The translations under genes were made by a program, and so were the position numbers. The notes below the pieces were generated by a model that did no database searches, was not told the origin of the DNA, and saw nothing but the letters and a program-made list of their open reading frames with translations. DNA of 21,650 nucleotides from a virus, in IMG/VR virus record IMGVR_UViG_3300020463_002553, positions 1 to 21,650 of that record; one strand, written 5' to 3'. The stretch's first letter is position 1. The number at the start of each line of letters is the position of its first letter. Below are positions 7,954 through 14,901 of this stretch, piece by piece.

Positions 7954-8694
7954 TTAACTGTAGTAACGTGATAACCAACCCCCTCGGCCCGAGAGCTCCC
8001 ATGTTATTTCGTTCTCATAGACTTTCCCACGCTCACGGGATCTAATTCCGATGTTTAACCAATCTCGCCCCGCCGCCGCTTGTGGTGGGTCGCCTTCTGG
8101 AGCCGCAACGCTTTTTCCTATGTCATTCAACCCCGTCGGCTTTTCTTTAGAAATCCACCGCTTTGACCAGGTTACCCTGGGCTCGCGGTAGGCTTCAATC
8201 CCTTTTTTTGTGTCATCGTAAAGGTCTTTTTTAAGTGGGTTCCAAGTGCTTGTGTCTGGCTGTTTTACTTTCTTACCATCTTCTGACCTAGGCGGGTTTC
8301 TCGCGAGTTCGAGCGCTTCAAGAATGTCTTGGGCGGTAAGGTTAGCAGCGGGATCAGTGTATCGATAGTGAGTCGAGATCGGTTCTTCCGATGTACTAAT
8401 GTCGAGATTATATTCCTCCTCAGGCTCCTCAGAACCGTCAAACCCAAACGAAGCGCCGGCATATCCTGCAGTGATTTTCACGAGCCCTTCCTGAAATATT
8501 TCAAATGAAACGGTCTCAAGGGCAAGATATGGAAACTTTGGATGTGGGCTTCCCTGGCGGGGCATAAGATTCAAGAGCTCAGATTCCTTGCAATGATACA
8601 TTTGCGTCCCGGTCCAGAGTCCCGCGTTATCCTTCGAAGCCTTGAAACCTGGCATCGCGACCAGGTTCCCAGGGTGATAAATTTTGTTCGCCAT
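7954..8694 (-). CDS. Tail protein downstream of tape measure, unknown function (246 aa)
   Basis: A 246-residue protein beginning MANKIYHPGNLVAMPGFKASKDNAGLW. A non-ATG start at 8715 would extend it by seven residues, but those codons are the RTTGACR element and spacer, so ATG 8694 is preferred. The N-terminal half is beta-rich (FPYLALETVSFEIFQEGLVKITAGYAGASFGF); the middle is acidic (EEPEEEYNLDIS); the C-terminal part has several Trp (VTWSKRWISKEKP). In lambda-like maps this place belongs to distal tail (gpM/gpL-like) proteins. Sequence alone does not let me name the family. Confidence 0.75.
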   Translation of the reverse strand: MANKIYHPGNLVAMPGFKASKDNAGLWTGTQMYHCKESELLNLMPRQGSPHPKFPYLALETVSFEIFQEGLVKITAGYAGASFGFDGSEEPEEEYNLDISTSEEPISTHYRYTDPAANLTAQDILEALELARNPPRSEDGKKVKQPDTSTWNPLKKDLYDDTKKGIEAYREPRVTWSKRWISKEKPTGLNDIGKSVAAPEGDPPQAAAGRDWLNIGIRSRERGKVYENEITWELSGRGGWLSRYYS

Positions 8695-8709
8695 CGAAAA
8701 GAGTGAGTT

Positions 8710-8716
8710 TGTCAAT
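8710..8716 (-). promoter_or_regulatory. RTTGACR start-associated element before the 246-aa tail gene
   Basis: ATTGACA; TTGAC ends 16 nt before the ATG at 8694. It overlaps the tape measure stop (TAATTGAC). Confidence 0.6.
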
Positions 8717-10293
8717 TAGCCAAAAACCGCAGTCGTTCCATTTCCAGTGTTAAAGGCGATGTCCTTTAGGAGCTTGTTGCGCTCTTTATCCATTCTAAAA
8801 ATGACGCTTTGCCCCCCTTCACCCGCCCCACCGATTCGGCCAAGGCTTGAGAGGATAGGTTTAAAAATCTTCGGAGTTGTAAACCGGTCTTCCTCTTTTT
8901 TTTCTTCTTCGCTTTTGTTTTCACCAGCAAATAAGCTTGCTCGTGATGGGTTGCCAATATCAAGGCTGTTTGAACGGTTTTGCTTGCTCGAAGTTTTCGC
9001 CCTTTCTCTTATTATTTCTAAGAGTGGCCCGATTGTCTTATTTATATTTCCCAAATGTTCGTCTGGATCAAAAAGCTTTGCTTTTGAGCCTCGAGCTAAA
9101 TCCCGCAAAATTTCGTTCTCCGCCTTGTCCATATGACCAAGAGCATCAATTGCCGAATCAGTAAGTTTTCCTTCAATATTGTCGATGAAATCATTTGCAA
9201 AATCAGGACGAAATTTCTTTACAATTGGATTATTTAAAGCCCCTTTAAATAGACCTAAAGCTAAAGTTTTACCAAACGCTTCAGCGTTTTCACCTGAGAA
9301 AAATTCTGAAATTAACTTACCAACGCCCGCGGCCGCTTGCAAAAGAATCACTCCGGCAGATGTGAACCCTTCAATCACCGCATTGACTAAAAAGGTCGCA
9401 CCATACAAAAAACTGTCTTTTAAAAGCTCTCCTAAAACTCCTGTTTTAAACGCCTCTATAATAACCAGGACTGCTTCTTCAATATTTTTACCAAACTTTT
9501 TTGCGGCCTCGCTGTTCTCATCGATAAAAGAAATTAACTCGTTTAAAACTGGCTTCAGTGACTCCATTAAACCTTTCCCGACATTTCTCACTAGATCGTT
9601 AAGCTTTCCTATTAAAGTCGATAAAAGACCTGAGAAAGTTTTTGATTGCTTTGACAACATCCCCGCAAATTTACCGCCGCTAGAAGACATATTAGTAAAA
9701 GCTTTTTCAAGCTCAGGGAAACCTATTTTCCCATCTGAAACGAGTTGCTTAATATTAGAAGTAGAGACGCCCAAAACTTTCGCAAGTTCTTTTTGAATAG
9801 GAATCCCTCGGCCCGCAAGTTGGTTGATGTCTTCACCAAACAATCGCCCGCTCACCTGGGCTTTACCATAAATTTCTGCAATTTCACCAAGCGGCGCACC
9901 AATGCCAGAAGCGACGTTTCCGACTTTTTTAAGAACGCCGACGACGTCGTCGGCTTCAGTTCCAAACGCAATTAGGGCACGTCCAGCGGAAACAACCTCG
10001 TCCGGTTTTAATGGCGTTGAGTTTGAAAACTCCATGAGAGCTTCAATTGCCTTGTTCCCCTTCTCGGCGCTCCCTGTCATAACCTCCATTGCGACCGAAA
10101 CCTGTTCCATATCAGCCGCAAGTTTAAGACCTCGGAAAGCGGAACCAATCGCAGCGACCGAACCCGCGACCGCCCCGCCAAGAGCTAAATTTTTGGCCGC
10201 TGTTCCCAAACCCGAAAGCATCCCTTTAGCCTTCGAGACTGCTCGGCCTAAACCGCTGGTATCTCCCCCAACTTTAAACGTTAATGCTGCCAT
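8716..10293 (-). CDS. Tape measure protein
   Basis: A 525-residue tail length determinant, which occupies the tail tube lumen and helps DNA entry. Residues 1-270 match the tape-measure N-terminal domain pattern (TIGR02675 type): FKVGGDTSGLGRAVSKAKG, MEQVSVAMEVMTGSAEKGNKAIEAL, SAGRALIAFGTEADDVVGVLKKVGN, GKAQVSGRLFGEDINQLAGRGIPI. Hydrophobic, potentially membrane-active segments lie near 33-50 and 300-335. The C-terminal third is charged and helical. ATG 10293 is preferred over an in-frame TTG at 10314 that belongs to the RTTGACR element. It is short for a tape measure, so by the lambda rule of about 0.15 nm per residue the tail would be roughly 80 nm. It follows the frameshifted chaperone pair, as in lambda. 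Confidence 0.93.
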   Translation of the reverse strand: MAALTFKVGGDTSGLGRAVSKAKGMLSGLGTAAKNLALGGAVAGSVAAIGSAFRGLKLAADMEQVSVAMEVMTGSAEKGNKAIEALMEFSNSTPLKPDEVVSAGRALIAFGTEADDVVGVLKKVGNVASGIGAPLGEIAEIYGKAQVSGRLFGEDINQLAGRGIPIQKELAKVLGVSTSNIKQLVSDGKIGFPELEKAFTNMSSSGGKFAGMLSKQSKTFSGLLSTLIGKLNDLVRNVGKGLMESLKPVLNELISFIDENSEAAKKFGKNIEEAVLVIIEAFKTGVLGELLKDSFLYGATFLVNAVIEGFTSAGVILLQAAAGVGKLISEFFSGENAEAFGKTLALGLFKGALNNPIVKKFRPDFANDFIDNIEGKLTDSAIDALGHMDKAENEILRDLARGSKAKLFDPDEHLGNINKTIGPLLEIIRERAKTSSKQNRSNSLDIGNPSRASLFAGENKSEEEKKEEDRFTTPKIFKPILSSLGRIGGAGEGGQSVIFRMDKERNKLLKDIAFNTGNGTTAVFG

Positions 10294-10308
10294 ACTTTTG
10301 GCCCTTGT

Positions 10309-10315
10309 TGTCAAT
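10309..10315 (-). promoter_or_regulatory. RTTGACR start-associated element before the tape measure gene
   Basis: ATTGACA; TTGAC ends 16 nt before the ATG at 10293. The TGA inside TTGAC is the stop codon of the frameshift extension. Confidence 0.6.
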
Positions 10316-10951
10316 CTTTGAGACCGTGCCGGGCTCGAAGGTCGTGGAATCCATCAAAAAGAGAATCTTTCTTTTCCTGGTTCCCTTCCTCTAGCTCCAT
10401 CGTCGTTCCATTAGCGACCGCCACCGCGTGTAGGTATCGAAGCCCTCGAGCGTAGGGAAGCTCCCACAAAACGTAATCATCGTCCCGACCAGTCACCGGG
10501 ACCAGGGCGGAAACGTAAGTTGCCCACCAGGGAGCATCGTCACCAGGCGGGTCAATTAGGTTCTCGAAGCCCGACGGGCTCTCTTTTTTTTTGGAACTGC
10601 TCGAGCGGCCGAGATAGCCTTGCGTTCTGCTTCGACGACGTCCCAAAAGTCCATCAATGTTTGATCCTCAAGGTCAAAGCCAAATGCCCTTGTTGCAATT
10701 TTCCAATCCTCATCGCTTAGAATTGAAAGCTCGGCAAGCTCTTCCCCGCTCGAGACCGATACCATGAACGCCTCGAATACGTCATATGAATCCACAGAGT
10801 CGCCTTCCTTTACCCCTGCAAAAAGCTTGTTTCCTTTGTCCTCGAGGAGAGCAATACGCCCGGCCGTAAGAGGGTAGAGCGTATATTCCCCCACCTTTGG
10901 CCGTTTTGAAAAAAGAGTGAGCACTAGGTTTTTGTTTTTTTGCTTACTCAT
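10311..10951 (-). CDS. Tail assembly chaperone, long -1 frameshift product (GT-like)
   Basis: The frame closed by the stop at 10311-10313 is one base back (-1) from the upstream chaperone frame and has no credible start of its own. A -1 slip at A AAA AAG (10583-10589) would join them into a 213-residue protein: about 123 residues of the short chaperone followed by ...KKKESPSGFENLIDPPGDDAPWWATYV and ending GFHDLRARHGLKD. The extension contains LWELPYARGLRYLHAVAVANG, the type of sequence seen in the T part of phage tail chaperones. In lambda the G and GT proteins chaperone the tape measure, and here the gene lies immediately before it. Frame relation, slip site and position agree; the product ratio cannot be read from sequence. 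Confidence 0.85.
10556..10951 (-). CDS. Tail assembly chaperone, short product (G-like)
   Basis: A 131-residue protein, MSKQKNKNLVLTLFSKRPKVGEYTLYPLTAGRIALLEDKGNK... ending AVPKKKRARRASRT. The pattern YTLYPLTAGRIALLED, an acidic helical middle (SVDSYDVFEAFMVSV...ELAELSILSDEDW) and position between the major tail gene and the tape measure fit tail assembly chaperones of long-tailed phages. Its ATG overlaps the preceding stop (ATGA at 10948-10951). The lysine-rich C-terminus is encoded by the slippery A9 run at 10584-10592. Confidence 0.85.
   Translation of the reverse strand: MSKQKNKNLVLTLFSKRPKVGEYTLYPLTAGRIALLEDKGNKLFAGVKEGDSVDSYDVFEAFMVSVSSGEELAELSILSDEDWKIATRAFGFDLEDQTLMDFWDVVEAERKAISAARAVPKKKRARRASRT
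10566..10589 (-). other. Programmed -1 ribosomal frameshift site
   Basis: On the coding strand, CCA AAA AAA AAG holds the classic heptamer A AAA AAG in the correct phase of the short chaperone frame (10583-10589). It is followed after about three bases by a stem AGCCC-GTC-GGGCT (near 10568-10580). The downstream ORF is in exactly the -1 frame. The heptamer and phase are the main evidence; the stem is short and close. Confidence 0.82.
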
Positions 10952-11403
10952 TTCGACATCCTTCCCAAAATAATTTCCTGTGTTTCGGCTGACGCATCCA
11001 GGGGAAGCATTGCAAAACTTTTCCCTCGGCTGACCCATCCATAAGGAACCTTTTTATTGATAAAATCCAAAAGCCCCCGGTAGTTTTTGACGGCCGCGAT
11101 GGCGTAGGCAAAAGGATGCTCTGGATTCTTTTCGACCCATTCAGTTCCCTGCGACCAATACGAAAGGAGCTCTCGAGTCCGAAACTTTCCGCAATTCGAA
11201 AGCGGCTTAAAGTAAAATTGATACGTCGACCCGCTAAGATGCTCGCGAGTGATTATCCTGCATGGTTCCGCGTCGACCGGCTCGACCCCCAGGGCCATAA
11301 GAGCCCCGGCAAGGAGTGAATCTCTGGTGTCAAAGTTGGCTTCGTCGCTGTTGCCGCCCATCGAGACGACCGGGCCGCCCCGTTTTAGATTTTGTTCTGT
11401 CAT
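10948..11403 (-). CDS. Hypothetical protein between major tail protein and chaperones (151 aa)
   Basis: A 151-residue protein starting MTEQNLKRGGPVVSMGGNSDEANF. An in-frame TTG one codon earlier is not needed. RGGPVVSMGG is followed by a helical segment (RDSLLAGALMALGVEP), a beta segment (GSTYQFYFKPLSNCGKFRTRELLSYW) and a helical C-terminus (HPFAYAIAAVKNYRGLLDFINKK). There is no membrane span or catalytic motif. It is coupled to the chaperone gene by an ATGA overlap and lies just after a strong terminator, so it starts the chaperone/tape-measure unit. A role in tail assembly is inferred from position only. Confidence 0.78.
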   Translation of the reverse strand: MTEQNLKRGGPVVSMGGNSDEANFDTRDSLLAGALMALGVEPVDAEPCRIITREHLSGSTYQFYFKPLSNCGKFRTRELLSYWSQGTEWVEKNPEHPFAYAIAAVKNYRGLLDFINKKVPYGWVSRGKSFAMLPLDASAETQEIILGRMSK

Positions 11404-11418
11404 CAAAAAGTTTTAACC

Positions 11419-11425
11419 TGTCAAC
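11419..11425 (-). promoter_or_regulatory. RTTGACR start-associated element before the 151-aa gene
   Basis: GTTGACA; TTGAC ends 16 nt before the ATG at 11403. It sits between the terminator at 11434-11485 and the start codon. Confidence 0.6.
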
Positions 11426-11433
11426 CAGGGCAC

Positions 11434-11485
11434 AAAAAAGCGGCCGCCGGGAGATGAAAGACACACACTCTCTCCCGAAGGCCGC
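11434..11485 (-). terminator. Rho-independent terminator after the major tail gene
   Basis: On the transcribed strand, GCGGCC-TT-CGGGAGA and TCTCCCG-GC-GGCCGC pair across a 16-base loop, followed by TTTTTT (11434-11439). The stem has an internal mismatch bulge but is GC-rich and long. It would end or attenuate the transcript of the major tail gene. Confidence 0.88.
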
Positions 11486-11505
11486 TCGTTTTTTCGGTGA
11501 GAAAA

Positions 11506-11895
11506 TTATTGCGCCGCACCCATGAACGGTTTGAAAACTCCGGTGAGGTCTAAGCTTTTAAATGCTTTATTCCCATATCCTAGACTTACCCCGGTAAGGA
11601 TTGTTTCTCCGGCGTCGTCATCAGAAGCACCATTTACAAAGCTTGCGGCGTCGATAGAATTGGCAACTGCAAGAGAAGCTCCCAGATCAGTAGAAAAAGC
11701 AGTCCCACCAGTTTTAACAAATCCGTTGATGGAAATTGAAGCCGAGGCATTTGTAAAACCCCCCGCGACGTCATCACCAGCTTCATCAGGAAGGAAAGTC
11801 TCGTCGATACTGTAACCCACCGAAAGGTCTTGGGCATACATTCCAACTTCCGCGGTGACTCCAAACACAGCCTCTCCGTAAATCTTTGCGCTCAT
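11506..11895 (-). CDS. Probable major tail (tube) protein
   Basis: A 129-residue protein, MSAKIYGEAVFGVTAEVGMYAQDLSVGYS... ending LTGVFKPFMGAAQ. It is small, acidic, Ala/Gly/Ser-rich and beta-predicted, without membrane span. Position supports the tube role: it comes after the tail terminator candidate and before the chaperones and tape measure, and it is followed by its own strong terminator, as expected for a highly expressed structural gene. ATG 11895 is preferred; the upstream in-frame TTG at 11919 would translate the RTTGACR element. It could instead be a truncated-looking tail tube relative, since it is short for the lambda gpV class; no direct sequence motif proves the family. Confidence 0.7.
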   Translation of the reverse strand: MSAKIYGEAVFGVTAEVGMYAQDLSVGYSIDETFLPDEAGDDVAGGFTNASASISINGFVKTGGTAFSTDLGASLAVANSIDAASFVNGASDDDAGETILTGVSLGYGNKAFKSLDLTGVFKPFMGAAQ

Positions 11896-11909
11896 AATTC
11901 GCTTAGTGC

Positions 11910-11916
11910 TGTCAAC
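11910..11916 (-). promoter_or_regulatory. RTTGACR start-associated element before the major tail gene
   Basis: GTTGACA; TTGAC ends 15 nt before the ATG at 11895, in a 36-base spacer without Shine-Dalgarno. Confidence 0.6.
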
Positions 11917-11931
11917 CAAAACGGTCAGTTT

Positions 11932-13581
11932 TTACAATTCAAAATTGATTTTGAGAACCCGGTTTGATGACTGCGGAGCGAGGTAAATCGAATTTTTATC
12001 TGTCACCCCGTAGCTGAACCAAGAATGTCCAAGAGTCCCCGCCGTGCTTAGTTCGGTCGAAATATCACGAAAACCAATTTCGTCAGTCTGTGGATTGATC
12101 CAAAACAAAAACGGGATCTCGTACGGCACTGAATAAATCCACCCATTTGGACCCAATACCGACGAGTAAGATTTCATTTTGTTCGTGGTCACCGGGTAGC
12201 TTGAATCGTGATTGAAGGAAACATCTGAAACGATTAGAGCGGACGGAAGAGGAATTTCTTTTGCGCTGTTTGTTAGCGTGTCGATTTTCAGAATCGAGTT
12301 GGCATGACGCGGGAAACAATAAATGGACTTGTTCAGAGTTGAAAACGTTCCTCCCGAATACTTATTCCAATAGGCGTGTTTTGACCATAGATTTCCATTA
12401 TACGATCCTAAATAATAAGGCTCGTTTCCTGTCAAATAGTCAGAGCCGACTGTCACGAAGTCGTCGGAAGAAGGATCAACAACTACGATGCGGTCTGCGC
12501 CGTGGGGAGTCAGAAAAATTTTTCCATTCTCGGCTTTGGTTGCGCCGAAAAATGAATCATACATCCATTTCAAAGTCGATCCAAGCTCACTTTGCCAATT
12601 GCTTCTTAAATCGTAGATCCCGCCGGATCGAACTTCGTCACCATTTGAATCGAGGGTGCCAAAAATAATATTGATCCGCGATTTTGTCACGCTCGCGATG
12701 TCGAATTTTGAGATAAAGGCAATCGGATGGTCGGTGACGTTTCGCGAGTACACTGAACCATAGATTGCCCCACCACTCTCGGCACCTCCGCGAAGTGACT
12801 CGGGAGAAAAATTAGCCTCAGAGCCATGTCCTAAATAATCCCTCGGATGTTGAACAAATGGATCGGCCTGGGATGGATCGATTTTTAAATATGACGTGTT
12901 TTGATTTGGGTTTGCATAAATCGCCCCGTTATAGACTAGAGAATCGATGTATTTTGAATTCCCACCCTGGATCGTGATTGATGGAGAAAGATCGCTCGAT
13001 TTGGTCACTGTATCGTCAGCAAGATCGATTATCAAAAGCTCGTCCTCGATATTTGGCGAAGCATACAATTTCCCGTCTAGCTTTGATAATGCTCTCCATT
13101 TAAGATTTGTTCCCGATCCCAAATCGCCGCCGATATATTCGAAAGTAAAATTTTTCTCTTTCCCACAAATCACGGCCGAGAATCCGAGGCGACCTAAAAG
13201 GAACTTGTCTTCCTGTTCGAATGCCCCATCCGCAACCCTGAAATCAAACACGGCCAACTCGTCAGTTCCTAATCCTCTCGCGTTGGTGTGAAGATTGATC
13301 CAATCTTTTGCCCTTAGTCTAAGGGCGTCATTGATTTGAGAAAGCTCGTCCCGTTGCGTGGCGTCGGCCACGTCCCGGTTGCGGAACTTCAGAATCACCT
13401 CGCCGTCAATTTCAAAGACTTGGTCCAAAGCTTCATGCTCTACTGGATCTTCTGCGTCTAAGATTAAAGTTTTACCGTCTTTAGTCCCGCCAAAGTCTCG
13501 AAGCCTGGGAGTGAGGCCGAGCGAAAGGTCTTGATTCAAAAACTCGCCCAGGGCGACCAAAAGCCGATCAGATACCACCAT
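11932..13581 (-). CDS. Probable tail terminator/completion domain fused to a beta-propeller
   Basis: A 549-residue protein with two parts. Residues 1-145 (SDRLLVALGEFLNQDLSL..., INDALRLRAKDWINLH, DELAVFDFRVADGAFEQEDKFLLGRLGFSAVICG) have the length and layout of a tail terminator (lambda gpU position), and the gene precedes the major tail gene. Residues 160-549 carry at least seven copies of a motif of the form xIYxxPxxxxxxLxIDP: KLYASPNIEDELLIIDL (171), AIYANPNQNTSYLKIDP (220), a degenerate copy near 272, KIFLTPHGADRIVVVDP (354), SIYCFPRHANSILKIDT (419), WIYSVPYEIPFLFWINP (481), SIYLAPQSSNRVLKINF (531). Spacing of about 50-80 residues fits propeller blades. The role may be surface decoration or glycan binding at the head-tail joint. 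An in-frame TTG at 13602 belongs to the RTTGACR element. The propeller call is stronger than the terminator call. Confidence 0.8.
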   Translation of the reverse strand: MVVSDRLLVALGEFLNQDLSLGLTPRLRDFGGTKDGKTLILDAEDPVEHEALDQVFEIDGEVILKFRNRDVADATQRDELSQINDALRLRAKDWINLHTNARGLGTDELAVFDFRVADGAFEQEDKFLLGRLGFSAVICGKEKNFTFEYIGGDLGSGTNLKWRALSKLDGKLYASPNIEDELLIIDLADDTVTKSSDLSPSITIQGGNSKYIDSLVYNGAIYANPNQNTSYLKIDPSQADPFVQHPRDYLGHGSEANFSPESLRGGAESGGAIYGSVYSRNVTDHPIAFISKFDIASVTKSRINIIFGTLDSNGDEVRSGGIYDLRSNWQSELGSTLKWMYDSFFGATKAENGKIFLTPHGADRIVVVDPSSDDFVTVGSDYLTGNEPYYLGSYNGNLWSKHAYWNKYSGGTFSTLNKSIYCFPRHANSILKIDTLTNSAKEIPLPSALIVSDVSFNHDSSYPVTTNKMKSYSSVLGPNGWIYSVPYEIPFLFWINPQTDEIGFRDISTELSTAGTLGHSWFSYGVTDKNSIYLAPQSSNRVLKINFEL

Positions 13582-13596
13582 GCAACGAACCCCGCT

Positions 13597-13603
13597 TGTC
13601 AAT
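13597..13603 (-). promoter_or_regulatory. RTTGACR start-associated element before the propeller gene
   Basis: ATTGACA; TTGAC ends 16 nt before the ATG at 13581. TTGACAAGCGGGG is identical to the leader of the gpW-position gene at 19168. Confidence 0.6.
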
Positions 13604-13605
13604 TG

Positions 13606-14286
13606 TTAGCGATTAATTTTCTTTTCGGCTTTTTTGAGATTTGCCCGCATTTCTCTTCTTAACAAATTTCTAAGTGAACGATCTTTTGCCCTCATTGCTC
13701 TTTTTACCCCTCGTTCGCCCATTACTCGATCGCTTGCAACGTGCGCGGGCTCTGCTCTAAATGTCCAAATTGCTCCGAAAATACTTCTTTTTCGGCGAGA
13801 AGATCCAGTTTTTTTCCACCTTTGAATCCAAGATTTAAAGTTGTGTTTTATCTCTGAAGGGTTGCCACCTAAAACCGAACCTTTTGCCATTCCTACATTT
13901 TTGAGAACCTTACGCTCGTAGCTTTTAAAAATACTGTTTAAAATGTTCCGCTTGTTGTTTGTTTCCCGAGTTCTCCCGCGGGAACCTCTTTTTGATTGAT
14001 GAAACGATTGAGCTTCAGCAATCGAGGTAATTACTCCCCGTCGACCTCGAGCAGACTCTGGAACGACTCGAAAAATATTTCCAAGATCTTTTTTAATAGC
14101 TCCGCGTCCCATACTAATGGCTTTTTGACCTAAACCAAATGGCTCTGCATTTCGAACAACCGTATCACGAACCGATTTTGCCGCTTTGTTTGCAAACTGG
14201 CCTGCGGAAAGCCCAAGCTTTTTTTTAAGCTTAGCGGTTTCCCTGGCAAGCTCGCGAGCTCCCTGGACTTTGACCTTCAGCCTCAT
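13606..14286 (-). CDS. Basic minor tail / head-tail joining protein (gpZ-position)
   Basis: A 226-residue, strongly basic protein starting MRLKVKVQGARELARETAKLKKKLG. The N-terminal region AGQFANKAAKSVRDTVVRNAEP is typical in style of HK97 gp10/lambda gpZ-like tail completion proteins, and the C-terminal half is Arg/Lys-rich helix (RVMGERGVKRAMRAKDRSLRNLLRREMRANLKKAEKK). An upstream in-frame extension exists, but ATG 14286 overlaps the previous stop (ATGA) and gives the better start. Position between the FII-like gene and the terminator candidate agrees with a tail completion role. Low-complexity basic composition limits certainty. Confidence 0.75.
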   Translation of the reverse strand: MRLKVKVQGARELARETAKLKKKLGLSAGQFANKAAKSVRDTVVRNAEPFGLGQKAISMGRGAIKKDLGNIFRVVPESARGRRGVITSIAEAQSFHQSKRGSRGRTRETNNKRNILNSIFKSYERKVLKNVGMAKGSVLGGNPSEIKHNFKSWIQRWKKTGSSRRKRSIFGAIWTFRAEPAHVASDRVMGERGVKRAMRAKDRSLRNLLRREMRANLKKAEKKINR

Positions 14287-14492
14287 TTTTTGGCGTTTTT
14301 GCCATACTTGAATGAATCCCAATCTGGCCCCCGGTCTTCGTTTTCATTCAGCCACCTATCACAAGCTTCCCTGACCTCATCGAGAAGCCTAACCGCTCGA
14401 AACTCGACCCCGCAAAACCTTTGCATTCCTGCTTTTGAGCCGGTCCCTCGGCCGCGCTTTTCATAGGCAAATTTTCGTTTTGTTCGTGACAT
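14283..14492 (-). CDS. Small basic hypothetical protein in connector block (69 aa)
   Basis: A 69-residue protein, MSRTKRKFAYEKRGRGTGSKAGMQRFCGVEF..., basic at the N-terminus and charged-helical after that (RAVRLLDEVREACDRWLNE). I chose ATG 14492 because it starts five bases after the upstream stop; the longer reading from 14729 is a shadow of the upstream gene. The stop overlaps the next ATG. It has no named motif. It sits among head-tail joining genes and is probably a small connector or assembly factor. Confidence 0.65.
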   Translation of the reverse strand: MSRTKRKFAYEKRGRGTGSKAGMQRFCGVEFRAVRLLDEVREACDRWLNENEDRGPDWDSFKYGKNAKK

Positions 14493-14496
14493 AATT

Positions 14497-14814
14497 TTAG
14501 ACAGTTTCGAGTTCCACGCTCCACGCAACATCTCCAGGCTCGAGCAAACATTCCTCGACGCGATACTCGACCGAATCCAAAGTGATGGCGGTTTCCCTGG
14601 GAAGCCCGGCGGCGGGGAGGTTAGCAGTTCGAACCCGGACCATGACGCGGCCCTCGTTTTCAAACCCACCGGGCTCGGCTCCTTGGACGACCTCGAGGCC
14701 AGACCTGGAGCACGCAAAGGTCGAACCATTGTATGTGATCGATCCAGGGAAAACGCTTTCCAAACTTTCTTGGGCTTTCTCTAAAAATGCGATTCGGGAC
14801 GTGGCCAAACTCAT
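14497..14814 (-). CDS. Head-tail joining protein, lambda FII-like
   Basis: A 105-residue protein, MSLATSRIAFLEKAQESLESVFPGSITYNG... It matches the pattern of FII-like tail-attachment proteins: an N-terminal helix, a middle beta-segment VMVRVRTANLPAAGLPRETAITLDSVEYRVEEC (the strand-turn-strand around a hydrophobic core) and a short hydrophobic C-terminus WSVELETV. Position after the major capsid gene agrees. It is the first gene downstream of the capsid terminator and has its own RTTGACR leader. Confidence 0.72.
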   Translation of the reverse strand: MSLATSRIAFLEKAQESLESVFPGSITYNGSTFACSRSGLEVVQGAEPGGFENEGRVMVRVRTANLPAAGLPRETAITLDSVEYRVEECLLEPGDVAWSVELETV

Positions 14815-14828
14815 AAAGTGACCGTTCT

Positions 14829-14835
14829 CGTCAAT
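14829..14835 (-). promoter_or_regulatory. RTTGACR start-associated element before the FII-like gene
   Basis: ATTGACG; TTGAC ends 15 nt before the ATG at 14814. The context TAATCAATTGACG lies directly after the capsid terminator, where TAA is not a stop of any gene, yet it resembles the portal and fibre-base leaders. Confidence 0.6.
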
Positions 14836-14847
14836 TGATTAGACCAC

Positions 14848-14882
14848 AAAAAAGCGCGGAAAGCCCCCAGCCTTCCGCGCTT
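14848..14882 (-). terminator. Rho-independent terminator after the major capsid gene
   Basis: On the transcribed strand, AGCGCGGAA and TTCCGCGCT form a perfect nine-base stem, extended inward by GGC/GCT-type pairs around a G-rich loop, then a T-run. It lies about 20 nt after the capsid stop codon. Confidence 0.92.
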
Positions 14883-14901
14883 GCAATGGTTGTTTTAAAT
14901 C

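Noticed and set aside
10590-10646. An independent gene starting with MGRRRSRTQG at 10646
   Set aside because: This is the -1 frame shadow of the short chaperone; the real expression route is the frameshift at 10583-10589.
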